A stretch of DNA of 64,000 nucleotides from Closterium sp. NIES-65. Taxonomy: Eukaryota; Streptophyta; Zygnematophyceae; Desmidiales; Closteriaceae. Position numbers and translations under genes: made by a program. Shown in pieces: positions 10,298 to 20,834 of the stretch (position 1 is the first letter of the stretch; each line of letters opens with the position of its first letter). A model generated the notes under the pieces. It saw only the letters and a program-made list of their open reading frames with translations, was not told the origin of the DNA and searched no databases. Where the stretch lies: assembly GCA_948144175.1 (NCBI GenBank), contig CANXME010002551.1, positions 124,001-188,000 of the forward strand, read 5' to 3'.

Positions 10298-10485
10298 GTA
10301 ATGGTAATGATAATGGTAATGGTAATGATAAAATTAATGGTAATGGTAGTGGTAATGGTTATAGTAATGGTAATGGAAATTATAATGGTAATGGTAATGG
10401 TAAAGGTAATAGTAATGGTAATGGTAATGGTAGTGGTAATGGTAATGGTAATGGTAATGGTAATGGTAATGGAAATGGAAATAAT
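10298..10485. repeat. AATGGT hexamer array, segment 3
   Basis: Short array piece between element F and the ACCGTA-ended element. Its first bases are the right-hand target duplication of F, and its last three bases (AAT) repeat after the next element. Confidence 0.92.
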
Positions 10486-11050
10486 ACCGTACACTCCCGG
10501 ACAAAACACCCCCCCATAATTGTACACCCCCGGGTAGCTTGTGCGGGGTGGGTGTTATGATAGACCTCGTTTCTACTATACCCCCCTTTTTGGCTGATTT
10601 TCTATAACACCCCCCCTTTTCTTACGGATTCATTATTATAGTCGTTAACGAGTAGCTGCAATACGGAACAATGTCGTGTGAATTTCTCCCTCAATGAAAT
10701 TTCGCGGTACATTCAAAGGCAATCTGCCGAGATTTGCCCCCTCCCACTATTTCTCTGTCGCCACGTGCAGGTGAATCTTTCGTTGCAAGTGGCAAGAGAG
10801 GTGCCACATGCCATTTTCGTGGGGGCGATGAAGTTCGAGGCCGAAGCTCACATTCGCGCCTCAGGCAGTGATGCTAAAACGACCAGCAAAACACCCACAT
10901 TGACTAATTAAAAAAACACTAACACTAAGATATGCCATATGTAAAGACCCGGGTATTATGTATTTTTTTCCTATGAGGAGACCCCCCCCCCCCATTTTTT
11001 CCCTGTATTTTTAGCTATACCCCAGGTTGTTATGTCCGGGAGAATACGGT
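10486..11050. mobile_element. TIR element with ACCGTA ends (565 bp), no transposase
   Basis: The ends form an imperfect inverted repeat of about 24 bp: left ACCGTACACTCCCGGACA, right (reverse complement) ACCGTATTCTCCCGGACA. AAT flanks both sides, consistent with a 3-bp duplication but weak evidence inside an AAT-rich array. The interior is AT-rich near the ends, with homopolymer C and T runs, and has no recognisable protein. Probably a non-autonomous DNA transposon; superfamily uncertain. Confidence 0.7.
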
Positions 11051-11313
11051 AATGGTAATTGTAATGGTAGTGGTAACGGTGATGGTAATGGTAATGGTAA
11101 TGGTAGTTGTAATGATAATCGTAATGGTAATGGTAATGGTAGTGGTAACAGTAATGGCAATGATAATAGTAATGGTAATGGTAATGGTAGTTGTGATGGT
11201 AATCGTAATGGTAATGGTAATCGTAATGGATCGGTAGTGGTAATGGTTTTGGTAATGATAATGGTAATGGTAATGGTAGTTGTAATGATAATCGTAATGG
11301 TAATGGTAATGGT
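11051..11313. repeat. AATGGT hexamer array, segment 4
   Basis: Hexamer array between two DNA-transposon-like insertions, ending in the 8-bp duplication GTAATGGT (11306-11313). Confidence 0.92.
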
Positions 11314-12038
11314 CAGGCCCTCATATTCACTTTTAGGCACGTAAGGGTATCAGGGTCCCTCTGCCCCTAGACCCTGATCGTCAGGGTCGCCTAAAAAAAA
11401 AGCCTGAAAGTTCAGTGTTACTTAAAAAAAAGTGTGATACATCAGTGTTCCCTACAGAAAAAGGCTGATACTAGTACGGTAGTCTTTATTTTACTAGTAG
11501 TAAAAACACTAGGAAGGAAGCAAACAGCAAAACGGGATGTGAGGCTGGATGGCAGGTAGCACGGCTGGGAGGCGTGGATGCATCAGTGCTTGCCAGCACG
11601 ACCTAGACCGCCAGAATCCCTCGCAGCGCAGCCTGCCAGCATCTCTGTGCTGCAACCTTGTAATTGGTCAAGTCACTTAATGTTGCAAATGTGGCCAATG
11701 AACGGACCAGGCGCACCAACTAAGGGGCCATCAGTGTGGGCAAAATTGTCCGATAGTCAACGACAGGCCCTGCTGACACCGCGGGAATCTGATTTTCCCA
11801 GTACTTCCGGTCAAGTACACTCGTACCTAGTAGGATTCGCTTTCAGGGTCAAACTCGTTACAACGTAAAGGCATCAGTGTCACTTCAAAAAAATTGCTGA
11901 AAGTTCAGAGTCATGTGGCATGTGAAGGCTGAAAAATCAGCCCTAGGAAAAGCTGAACACTGGATTTTCAGGGTAGGTAAAAAAAAAACCCTGAAAATCA
12001 GGAATTTCTGGGTAAAATTCCTGATATCGCAGGGCCTT
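11314..12038. mobile_element. Non-autonomous hAT-like element (725 bp)
   Basis: Starts CAGGCCCTCATATTC and ends GATATCGCAGGGCCTT, a short imperfect inverted repeat. GTAATGGT stands on both sides (11306-11313 and 12039-12046). CAGG(G/C)CC ends and 8-bp duplications are typical of hAT elements, though an 8-bp match inside a hexamer array is only moderate evidence. The interior holds many short inverted motifs such as CTGAAAGTTCAG and CTGAAAATCAG and no transposase. Confidence 0.65.
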
Positions 12039-12262
12039 GTAATGGTAATGGTAGTTGTAATGGCAATCGTAATGGTAGTGGTAATGGTAATGGAAATAAT
12101 CATGGTAGTGGTATTGGTAGTGATAATGGTAATGGAAATGGTAGTTGTAATGGTAATGGAAATAGTAGTGGTTATAATAATGGTAAGGTAGTTGTATTGG
12201 TAATTGTAATGGTAATCGTGATGGTAATAGTAATGGTAATGGTAATGGTAATGGTAATATTT
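12039..12262. repeat. AATGGT hexamer array, segment 5
   Basis: Last piece of the hexamer array. It abuts the G-rich 28-bp minisatellite directly at about 12263. Confidence 0.92.
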
Positions 12263-12834
12263 ATGGTAGAATGGGGCAGGGTGATGGAAAATGGGAGAAT
12301 GAAGCGGGGTGATGGAAAACGGGAGAATGCGGCGGGGTGATGGAAAGCAGGAGAATGGGGCGGGGTGATGGAAAGCCTTAGAATGGGGCGGGGTGATGGA
12401 AGGAGGGAGAATATAGTGGGGTGATGGAAGGAGGGAGAATGGGGCAGAATGATGGAAAACGGGAGAATAGAGTGGGGTGATGGAAGGAGGGAGAATGGGG
12501 CGGGTTGATGGAAAGCGGGAGAATGGGGCGGGGTGATAGAAAGCGGGAGAATGGGGTAGGGTGATGGAAAGCGGGAGAATGGGGCGGGGTGATTTAAAGC
12601 GGGAGAATGGGGTGGGGTGATGGAAGGAGAGAGAATGGGGCGGGGTGATGGAAGGAGAGAGAATGGGGCGGAGTGATGGAAAGCGGGAGAATGGGGCGGG
12701 ATGATAGAAATCGAGAGAGAATGGGGCGGGGTGATGGAAAGCGGGAGAATGGGGCAGGGTGATGGAAACCGGGAGAATGGGGCGGTGTGATGGAAAGCGG
12801 GAGATTGGGGCGGGGTGATGGAAAGCGGGAGGAT
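12263..12834. repeat. G-rich 28-bp minisatellite, left part
   Basis: About 20 imperfect copies of a 28-bp unit with core GGGGCGGGGTGATGGAAAGC followed by GGGAGAAT. It ends at AGGAT (12830-12834), a one-base variant of the AGAAT that follows the solo LTR at 18377, so it is the left half of one array. Each unit carries runs of 4, 4 and 3 G on the plus strand. Confidence 0.95.
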
Positions 12835-12893
12835 TGTCAAGAATAATATATATTTCTATATATTGTTTTGTAACTACCTGAAGTGTAGACTAC

Positions 12894-13003
12894 TGTCAAA
12901 TGTTGTAGCCTGCAGTGAGGTTTGTCTTAGGGGGTACAGAAGTTAGGGTTTGTCATATGTACCCCAACCAACATCAATGCAACATCCATTCCTCATTCTG
13001 ACA
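12894..13003 (+). repeat. 5' LTR of element B (110 bp)
   Basis: Same as the LTR of A except CCTGCAGTG instead of CCTGTAGTG. The primer site TGGTATCAGCTAGG follows at 13004. Confidence 0.96.
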
Positions 13004-13137
13004 TGGTATCAGCTAGGTTAGGATCCCGTGGGATCCCGTTCCTCCGTTCTCCGTTCGTACCTCCCGAGCCTGATCCTACCTCTCGTTCGTACCAGTTTAG
13101 TTGTTACCGCGCCTAGTACCGAGCCTAGCATCATCTC

Positions 13138-13650
13138 CCCCGTCGCGTCGCGCCCGTTCCCCCCGTCGCGTCGCGCCCGTTCCCCCCGTCGCGTCGCGCC
13201 CGTTCCCCCCGTCGCGTCGCGCCTGTTCCCCCCGTCGCGTCGCGCCCGCCTGTTCCCCCCCTGTCCCGTCGCGTCGCCCTGTCCCGTCCCGTCGCGTCGC
13301 CCTGTCCCGTCGCGTCGCCCTGTCCCGTCCCGTCGCGTCGCCCTGTCCCGTCCCGTCCCGTCCCGTCGCCCTGTCCCGTCGCGTCGCCCTACCCCGTCGC
13401 GTCGCCCTGCCCTGTCCCGTCGCCCTGCTCCGTCGCGCCGCCCTGCCCCGTCGCGTCGCCCTGTCCCGTCGCGTCGCCCTGCCCCGTCGCGTCGCTCCCG
13501 CCCTTTCCCCCGTCGCGTCGCCCTCCCTAGGCCCTAGCCCGTCGCCCTCCCTAGGCCCTGGCCCGTCGCCCTCCCTAGGCTCTGGCCCGTCGCCCTACCC
13601 TAGGCCCTGGCCCGTTGCCCTACCCTACGTTTTGGCCCGTCGCCCTAGCC
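13138..13650 (+). repeat. C-rich tandem repeat in the leader of element B
   Basis: Homologous to the leader repeat of A with a different number of CCCGTCGCGTCGCCCTG units, showing that this tract changes length quickly. Confidence 0.85.
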
Positions 13651-13725
13651 CGCTCTTCCGCTGCGACTGAGTCCTCTTCCCCGCCCCGGTTGTTACTCGC
13701 CTGTTCGTTCGCGTTGGTTCTCACT

Positions 13726-14310
13726 ATGGCGACTCCGCGAGTTCTTCGTTTCGACGCCGACGGTAGACCCCTTGACTTTTCCGTCTGGCTTCTTCGCGCT
13801 CGTCGTCTGTTAGAGAGTCAGGTCCAGGGGGGCGAGACCCTCTGGTCACACGCTACTGGTGACCTCCCCGAGCCCCCCGAGCCTACCGCTTTAGGCCCTG
13901 CTCCTGACGACGCTGCTACGGCTCGCTTTGCCCGTCAGCGCGCTGACCGGACGGCTTGGACGTCGCGTGAAGCTGCGGCCTGCATCGCACTCAGCAGCCT
14001 CCTCCCTGAGTCCGAGGAGGTCCACTTTACTCAGGTTCGCACCGCTGCTGCGTACCTCACTGCGATTAAGGCCCGCTACTCTACTCCCGCTACTGTCTCT
14101 CTCGGCCGTCTTTTCCTCCCGTTCCTGTTTCCTGATCTTGCCTCGTTTGAGCGCTCTGCTGACTTGATCGCTCACCTCCGCTCGCTCGACGCTAGTTACC
14201 GCGCTGCTTGCACTGAGGCACAGCTTGCACTGCTTCCTCCCCCCATGGCGATTACTGTCTATTTCACCGCTACACCACAGTGTTCCCTCTGGCGAAGAAG
14301 TCTGAGGTGA
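13726..14310 (+). pseudogene. Truncated Gag of element B
   Basis: The ATG at 13726 matches the Gag start of A. Unlike A, the frame is open through the position of A's TAA (B reads TTT). It crosses the deletion junction near 14270 and then runs out of frame into integrase sequence, ending after a short foreign tail. It keeps only about the first 180 residues of Gag. Confidence 0.88.
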
Positions 14311-15120
14311 CTTCTACGCTAATCAGGTGGTTGCTCACCACTGAGGACACTCGTGGTCGTCGTGTCAGCTGTCTCCACTCTGACCGTGGGGGTGAGTTTC
14401 GCTCCGGCATTCTCGCTGGATTCTGTCGCGAGCAGGGCATTCGTCAGTCCTGGACGCTTCCAGAGTCCCCACAGCAGAATGGGGTTGCTGAGCGCCGCAT
14501 AGGCCTGGTCATGGAGATCGCCCGCACCTCCCTGACTCACGCCTGTGCCCCCCATTTTCTGTGGCCCTACGCGGTCAGGTACGCCGCGCACCAGCTGAAC
14601 CTCTGGCCACGTGTCTCTCGACCAGAGGTTTCACCGACCAGTCTTTGGACAGGGTCCCCTGGTGTTGCGTCGCGGTTTCGTGTCTGGGGGTGCTTGGCTC
14701 TTGTCCGCGACACCTCCGCGGACAAGCTCTCGCCTTGTGCCGTCCCCTGTGTCTTCCTTGGTTTCCCTGAGGACTCCTCTGACTTCACCTTTTACCACCC
14801 TCCCTCTCACCGGTTCTTTGACTCCCGTGACGTCCGTTTCGAGGAGTCCACTCCGTACTACGTCAGGTACCCCAGTCGAGGTCTCCCGGTTCCTCCTCCC
14901 CCCCTCTTCCTGACTGCCGTTCCCCCTCCTGCTCCCCCGGTACAGCCTCCCCCCCCTGGTCCAGCCCCGTCAGGTGTGTCTCAGGCTACCCCTCCTCCTT
15001 CGGTAGCCCCTCCGGTACAGCCTCCCTCCCCACAGTCCTCCTCGCAGCGTGCCGCTGGTGCTAGCTCTCGAGAGGTTGGTGAGGCGCCTGTTCCTGTACC
15101 GGTTTCTGGTTCTGGGGTGC
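14275..15120 (+). pseudogene. Integrase remnant of element B
   Basis: Begins within the integrase core (VFPLAKKSEV), so the zinc site and first catalytic Asp are gone. HSDRGGEF and PQQNGVAERR remain. It is out of frame with the remaining Gag and shows the same -1 frame change as A at its end. Confidence 0.88.
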
Positions 15121-17881
15121 TGGAGTTGGAGCTGGAGTTGGAGCTGGAGTTGGCACTGGAGTTTCTGGTTCTGGGGGTGCTGGAGTTGGAGCTGGGGTTG
15201 GAGCTGGAGTTTCTGGTTCTGGAGTTGGAGCTGACCCGGTGGGTGCAGAGGACTCTTGTCGTCCGGGAGCTGGTGCTGGCCGCGCGGACACTGGGGGTGC
15301 TGCGTCTGGGGGTGAGGGTGCGCCTCCTTCGGGTTCAGGTGAGCCTGGTTCTGGAGCTGGTGTTAGTGCTGCCTCTGGGGGTGGTGCGCCTAGTTCTTCT
15401 GAGGTGGACTCTGGAGCTGCCGCTGCTTCGGACACTACTCCACCCCCCCACCCCTACCCGACTAGGCACCAGGCTCGTGTTCGCCGTGCCCGTGACGAGC
15501 AGCTGGCGTTGGAGAGAGAGGAGAGGGAGTTACAGCGGCTGGAGGAGCAGCAGCAGCAGCTGGAGCCGCAGGAGCAGCAGCAGCAGCAGCAGCAGCTGGA
15601 CCCGCAGGAGCAGCAGTCCCAGCAGCAGCCGCGTCCGCAGCAGCAGCAGTCGCAGCCGCAGCAGCAGCAGCCACTTCCTCCTCCTGTCTCGGGTCTTCGG
15701 ATCCTTGGTCTCCCCTCCCCTTCTCCTCCCTCCTCCGCCTCTCCTCCTGTCTACGGTCCCACGTTTCCTCCTCCTGACTCCTCCCCCGCTGTTTTCCCCA
15801 GTTCTCCGCCTTTGTCCTCTCCTCCTCCGTCTCGTTCTTGGGCTACTCGTCGCTCCCCTCGTGCTCGTCCCTCGTCTCCTGTTCCCTTCACTGACCTTCG
15901 TACTGCCTTCCTTCTTTCTAGTCCACCTCGTCCGTCTCAGTCTGTGCTTCCGTCTCCTCCTGAGTCGGCCCTCACTGTGTCGCTCCCTACTCCTGTCACT
16001 GACTACTACCGCACGTACCGTCCTGTTCTCTCTCGTGTTCTCGCCTCTCTTGTTACTCACCCTCGTGCCTCTGTGTCCTCTGTGTCCGCTCTTACTGCCG
16101 CAGTTACTGACTTTGCCTCTACCCGCCGCCTTGACTACGCCACCACGCTTGTGGCTGCTCCTCCTACCAGTCCTCTGGCCGTCGGGGGTGTGTCTGCCCT
16201 TGGCTGTGACGCCCTAGAGGACAGGCAGTTTGAGCTAGAGTTCCTGGCGGCCGCTTCCCCTCATCTCTGTGCCATGCTCCTCGCCCCTGAGGGTGACCCC
16301 GACGCCCTTGACATTCCGACTCCTCGCACTTACGCTGAGGCAGTGTCAGGGCCTTGGGCCTCTCAGTGGAGAGCTGCCATGGACGCAGAGATGGCCTTCT
16401 ACAGTTCCACAGGCACCTACGTCGATGAGGTTCCCCCCCCTGGGGCGAACGTAGTCGACGGCATGTGGATCTACAGGGTGAAGCGGCCACCGGGATCTCC
16501 CCCGGTCTTCAAGGCGCGCTACGTGGCTAGAGGTTTCAGTCAGCGCGAGGGAGTTGACTTCTTTCAGACCTTCGCACCTACCCCGAAGATGACCACTCTT
16601 CGGGTGTTACTACACGTAGCAGCACAGAGAGACTACGAGTTACACTCTCTCGACTTCTCCACTGCTTTCCTTCAGGGCAGCCTACACGAGGAGGTCTGGT
16701 TGCGTCGTCCCTCGGCCTTCACTGGCACCTTCCCTCCTGGGACCCAGTGGAGGCTGAGGCGACCTGTTTACGGTCTTCGCCAGGCCCCTCGTGAGTGGCA
16801 CGACACTCTGCGTTCTACCCTCTCTGACCTTGGGTTCCAGCCGTCTTCTGCCGACCCGTCGCTGTTCGTTCGTCGTGGCTCCACACCGTTCTTTGTTCTG
16901 GTCTACGTCGACGACCTCGTTTTCGCCACTTCGGACAGGGTTGCTTTGGCAGACGTGAAGTCCGAACTGCAGAAGAGACACACGTGCACTGATCTTGGTG
17001 AGCTGCGCCACTACCTTGGCCTGCAGATCACCAGGGACAGAGCCGCTCGCACCATTACACTCTCACAGTCACACATGGTGCAGCAGGTCCTTCAGCGGTT
17101 CGGGCTTCAGCACTCCACCGTACAGCGCACACCTCTAGCTGTTGACCACAGACTCACTGGTCCCTTTCCTGACGAGCCGTTTGAGCCTAGTGGTCCCTAC
17201 GCAGAGCTTGTGGGTTGCCTCATGTACCTGATGACTTGTACTCGCCCGGACCTCGCCTTCCCTCTCAGCATCCTTGCGCGCTTTGTTGCGCCAGGGAGAC
17301 ACCGTCCTGTTCACTGGACGGCAGCTGTGAGGGTGGCGAAGTACCTAGCGACTACATCAGGCGTGGGGCTAGTTCTTGGAGGGCAGCAGTCTGTCGTACT
17401 CACTGGTCACTGTGACTCCTCTTACGCTGACGACGCTGAGACTCACAGGTCTACTCAGGGGTACTGTTTCAGTCTGGGTTCTGGAGCTGTTTCCTGGCGT
17501 TCCACGCGCTCCTCTTCTGTCTCGACCTCTACAGCTGAGGCTGAGATTTACGCTGGTGCCATGGCGGCACAGGAGTTACGGTGGTTGACCTTCTTGCTCG
17601 CCGACCTTGGTGAGCGGCCGAGCTCTGCACCGACCTTGTTTACTGACAACAAGGCGTCGATCCTCCTCTGTCGTGAGCCGCGACTGGAGAGCAGAGTGAA
17701 GCACATTCACGTCAGGTACTTTCTTCTGCGAGAGTTGCAGAGGCGTGGACAGGCTCGCTTCGAGTTTGTAGAGTCCGAGGCCAACACTGCAGATATCTTC
17801 ACCAAGGCGCTTCCGCCTTGTGACCACCAGAGGTGTTGTGTGCAGTTAGGCCTTGTTGACACAGGTTCTAGTCATGCGTAG
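15121..17881 (+). CDS. Reverse transcriptase and RNase H of element B
   Basis: Intact reading frame almost identical to that of A, with LDFSTAFLQG, VYVDDLVFAT, EAEIYAGAMAAQELRW and IFTKALPPCDH. Small differences from A include MAFYSSTG for MASYRSTG. No start codon is supported because in A the region is reached by frame change from integrase. Expression from B is doubtful. Confidence 0.88.
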
Positions 17882-17943
17882 ACTTGAGTTTATTGCCTGC
17901 TTCGTCTGTACACTTACTATATATACTTGTGATCTCTTGGACT

Positions 17944-18035
17944 GGCCTTGTGGCCACTGTTGCTTGTGCTCAGAGTGTGTGGTGACGTTGTGATCCACCC
18001 TGAGCTTTGTTTTCTTTTGGACTGGTCTTGTGACC
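17944..18035 (+). promoter_or_regulatory. Paired tetraloop hairpins in the 3' UTR of element B
   Basis: GGCCTTGTGGCC at 17944-17955 and GGTCTTGTGACC at 18024-18035, identical to element A in sequence and spacing. Confidence 0.55.
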
Positions 18036-18085
18036 GTACTCTTTTTTGTTTTTGCTAGACACCCCTCACTTAGGCTATGGGGGTG

Positions 18086-18195
18086 TGTCAAATGTTGTAG
18101 CATGTAGTGAGGTTTGTCTTAGGGGGTACAGAAGTTAGGGTTTGTCATATGTACCCCAACCAACATCAATGCAACATCCATTCCTCATTCTGACA
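18086..18195 (+). repeat. 3' LTR of element B (110 bp)
   Basis: Preceded by TATGGGGGTG. It differs from the LTR of A only at TAGCATGTAG versus TAGCCTGTAG. Confidence 0.96.
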
Positions 18196-18376
18196 ACTAC
18201 TGTAGTTATATAATGTTCTGTTTGGTGGTGCACCTTTCCTTCTTGCCTATTTGTACTCCTCGCTCTATAGTGAAACCCCTCACTTTCTTGAAATCTTCTC
18301 GACTTACCTAAACCCACTCGACCTCAACTTTCCTACTAACTAGCTATGGCTTCTTAGCCTAGCTCAAGTTTTGTCA

Positions 18377-20285
18377 AGAATGGTTCGGGGTGATGGAAAG
18401 CGGGAGAATGGGGCCGGTGATGAAAAGCGGGAGAATGGGGCGGGGTGATGGAAGGAGGGAGAATGGGGCTGGGTGATGGAAAGCGGGAGAATGGGGCGGG
18501 GTGATGAAAAACGGGAGAATGGGGCATTGTGATGAAAGCAAAAGAATGGGGCGGGGTGATGGAAAGCGGGAGAATGGGGCGGGGTGATGGAAGGAGGGAG
18601 AATGGGGCGGGGTGATGGAAAGCGGGAGAATGGGGCGGGGTGATGGAAAGACGGAGAAAAGAGCGGGGTGATGGAAAGACGGAGAAAAGAGCGGGGTGAT
18701 GGAAAGTCGGAGAATGGGGCGGTGTGACGGAAAACGGGAGAATGGGGCAGGGTGATGGAAAACGGGAGAATGGGGCGGGGTAATGGAAACCGGGAGAATG
18801 GGGCGGGGTGATGGAAAGCGGGAGAATGGGGCGGGTTGATGGAAAGCGGGAGAATGGGGCGGGGTGATGGAAAACGGGAGAATGGGGCGGGATGATGGAA
18901 AGCGGGAGAATGGGGCGAGGTGATGGAAAGCGGGAGAATGGGGCGGGGCGATGTAAGGAGGAAGAATGGGGCGGGGTGATGGAAAGCGGGAGAATGGGGC
19001 GGAATGATGGAAAGCGGGAGAATGGGGCGGGGTGATGGATAGCGGGGGAACGGGGCGGGGTGATGGAAAATGGGAGAATGAAGCGCGGTGATGGAAAACA
19101 GGAGAATGGGACGGGGTGAAGGAAAGAGGGAAAATGGGGCGGGATGATGGAAAGCGGGAGAATGGGACGGGATGATTGAAAACGGGAGAATGGGGCAAGG
19201 TGATGGAAAGCGGGAGAATGGGGCGGGGTGATGGAAAGCGGGAGAATGAGGCGGGGTGATGGAAGGAGGGAGAATGGGGCGGGGTGATGGAAGGAGGGAG
19301 AATGGGGCGGGGTGATGGAAAGCGGGAGAATGGGGCGGGATGATGGAAAGCGAGAGAATGGGGCGGGGTGATGGAAAGCGGGAGAACGGGGCAGGGTGAT
19401 GGAAAGCGAGAGAATGGGGCAGTGTGATGGAAAGCGGGAGATTGGGGCGGGGTGATGGAAAGCGGGAGAATGTTGCGGGGTGATGGAAAGCGGGAGAATG
19501 GGGCCGGTCATAAAAAGCGGGAGAATGGGGCGGGGTGATGGAAACCGGGTGAATGGGGCGGGGTGATGGAAAGCGGGAGAATGGGGCGGGGTGATGGAAG
19601 GAGGGAGAATGGGGCGGGGTAATGGAAGGAGGGAGAATGGGGCGGGGTGATAGAAAACGGGAGAATGGCGCGGGGTGATGGAAAACGGGAAAATGGGGCG
19701 GGGTGAAGGAAAGCGGGAGAATGGGGCGGGGTGATGGAAACCGGGTGAATGGGGCGGGGTGATGGAAAGCGGGAGAATGGGGCGGGGTGATGGAAGGAGG
19801 GAGAATGGGGCGGGGTAATGGAAGGAAGGAGAATGGGGCGGGGTGATAGAAAACGGGAGAATGGGGCGGGGTGATGGAAAACAGGAAAATGGGGCGGGGT
19901 GAAGGAAAGCGGGAGAATGGGGCGGGGTGATGGAAAGTCGGAGAATGGGGCGGGGTGATGGAAAGCGGGAGAATGGGGCGGGGTGATGGAAAACGGGATA
20001 ATGGGATGGGGTGATGGAAAGCGGTAGAATGGGGCGGGGTGATGGAAGGAGGGAGAATGGGGCAGGATGATGGAAAGAGGGAGAATGGGGCAGGGTGATG
20101 GAAACCGGGAGAATCGGGCGGGGTGATGGAAAGCAGGAGAATGGGGCGGGGTGATGAAAAGCGGGAGAATGGGGCGGGGTGATGAAAAGCGGGAGAATGG
20201 GGCGGGGTGATGGAAGGAGGGAGAATGGGGCGGGATGAACGAAAGCGGGAGAATGGGGCAGGGTGATGGAAAACGGGAGAATGAG
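18377..20285. repeat. G-rich 28-bp minisatellite, right part
   Basis: Roughly 65-70 imperfect copies of the same 28-bp unit as at 12263-12834, with an occasional broken unit (for example 19500-19510, GGGGCCGGTCATAAAA). The complement lacks stops in all three frames and 28 is not a multiple of three, so minus-strand ORFs of more than 600 codons arise without coding meaning. Confidence 0.96.
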
Positions 20286-20640
20286 AGAGCGCTGAATACA
20301 TTTTTGTTTAACTGCACTCCCACCAGAGTAATTGCAACAATTTGGAATATATTTCCTCCTCATTTTCTATCTTAAACTTGAACTGTAGTCATTGCAATGT
20401 CCCTCTATTGGTACCCGAATCTATTGTAGCCCTAATCCAGGCACGCCCAATAAAGGGCTCAGATCAAATGCTGCTGTCTTGACAGCAACGTGAGGTTTAG
20501 ATGGATGCTGGTACTAGAGAGCGAGTGAGGCGCACGGGCAGTTGCAGCCGTTGATTTGAAGGGCAATTGTGTCCACTAGAGCAGCATGGAAGATGAAGGG
20601 ATGCTGCGATGATAACAAATCTCACGCCATGCGGTTTCGG
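20286..20640. other. No gene or repeat recognised
   Basis: Unique sequence between the minisatellite and the duplicated bL20 exon. I see no open frame with protein-like composition and no RNA gene. Confidence 0.5.
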
Positions 20641-20775
20641 CCGTTGATGGAGCGTCACATGTGAATTTGTGGTCGACTAGTATTCAAGGTTTAGGGTTTC
20701 AGGTTTAAGGTTTGCTGGGCGAGGTCCTGGAGAGAAGAGCGGAAGGTGAAGGGCTTAGAGGCTGGTGAGGAGAGT
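20641..20775 (-). pseudogene. Decayed copy of the last bL20 exon
   Basis: Aligns with the true last exon and its 3' flank (20821-20925): CCGTTGAT, TCACATG, GATTTGTGG-like, GGGCGAGGTC and GGAAGGTGAAGGGCT occur in the same order. The copy carries substitutions and small indels that destroy the frame. It lies just downstream of the functional gene in the same orientation, which suggests a local tandem duplication. Confidence 0.65.
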
Positions 20776-20834
20776 GAATGGTGGATGATAGAGAGTCACG
20801 CATAAATCCATGCATATCAGCCGTTGATCTAACA

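Larger units (their letters stand above)
12894..18195 (+). mobile_element. Ty1/copia retrotransposon B, internally deleted relative of A
   Basis: 5,302-bp element with 110-bp LTRs (12894-13003 and 18086-18195) differing at two positions, flanked by ACTAC (12889-12893 and 18196-18200). It is nearly identical to A over shared parts but lacks about 1.9 kb, corresponding to roughly 2515-4412 of A. The lost part is the Gag C terminus, protease, integrase zinc site and the first catalytic Asp of integrase. The junction lies at TATTTCACCGCTACACC, where both ends share a few bases. It cannot be autonomous, but its 5' and 3' control sequences are intact. Confidence 0.96.
12835..18376 (+). repeat. Solo LTR of an F-related family, interrupted by element B
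   Basis: The two flanks of B (12835-12893 and 18201-18376, about 235 bp in total) form one LTR-like sequence starting TGTCAAGAATAATATA and ending CAAGTTTTGTCA. Short blocks, including TTTGGTGGTGCACC and TTGCCTAT...TTGTAC, match the LTR of element F in the same order. AGGAT before and AGAAT after are a target duplication with one later change. No internal region remains, so it is a solo LTR. Confidence 0.8.

Noticed and set aside
12263..12834. CRISPR-like regular repeats
   Set aside because: Units are contiguous without unique spacers, and the context is eukaryotic.
18354..20363. Minus-strand ORFs of up to 669 codons rich in Pro, Phe, His and Ser
   Set aside because: The 28-bp unit has no stop in any antisense frame, so overlapping long ORFs appear in all three frames. 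This is a minisatellite artefact.
20680..20720. Telomere-like GTTTAGGGTTTCAGG
   Set aside because: Only one or two degenerate TTTAGGG-like units, and not an array. A similar single motif lies near 36625.
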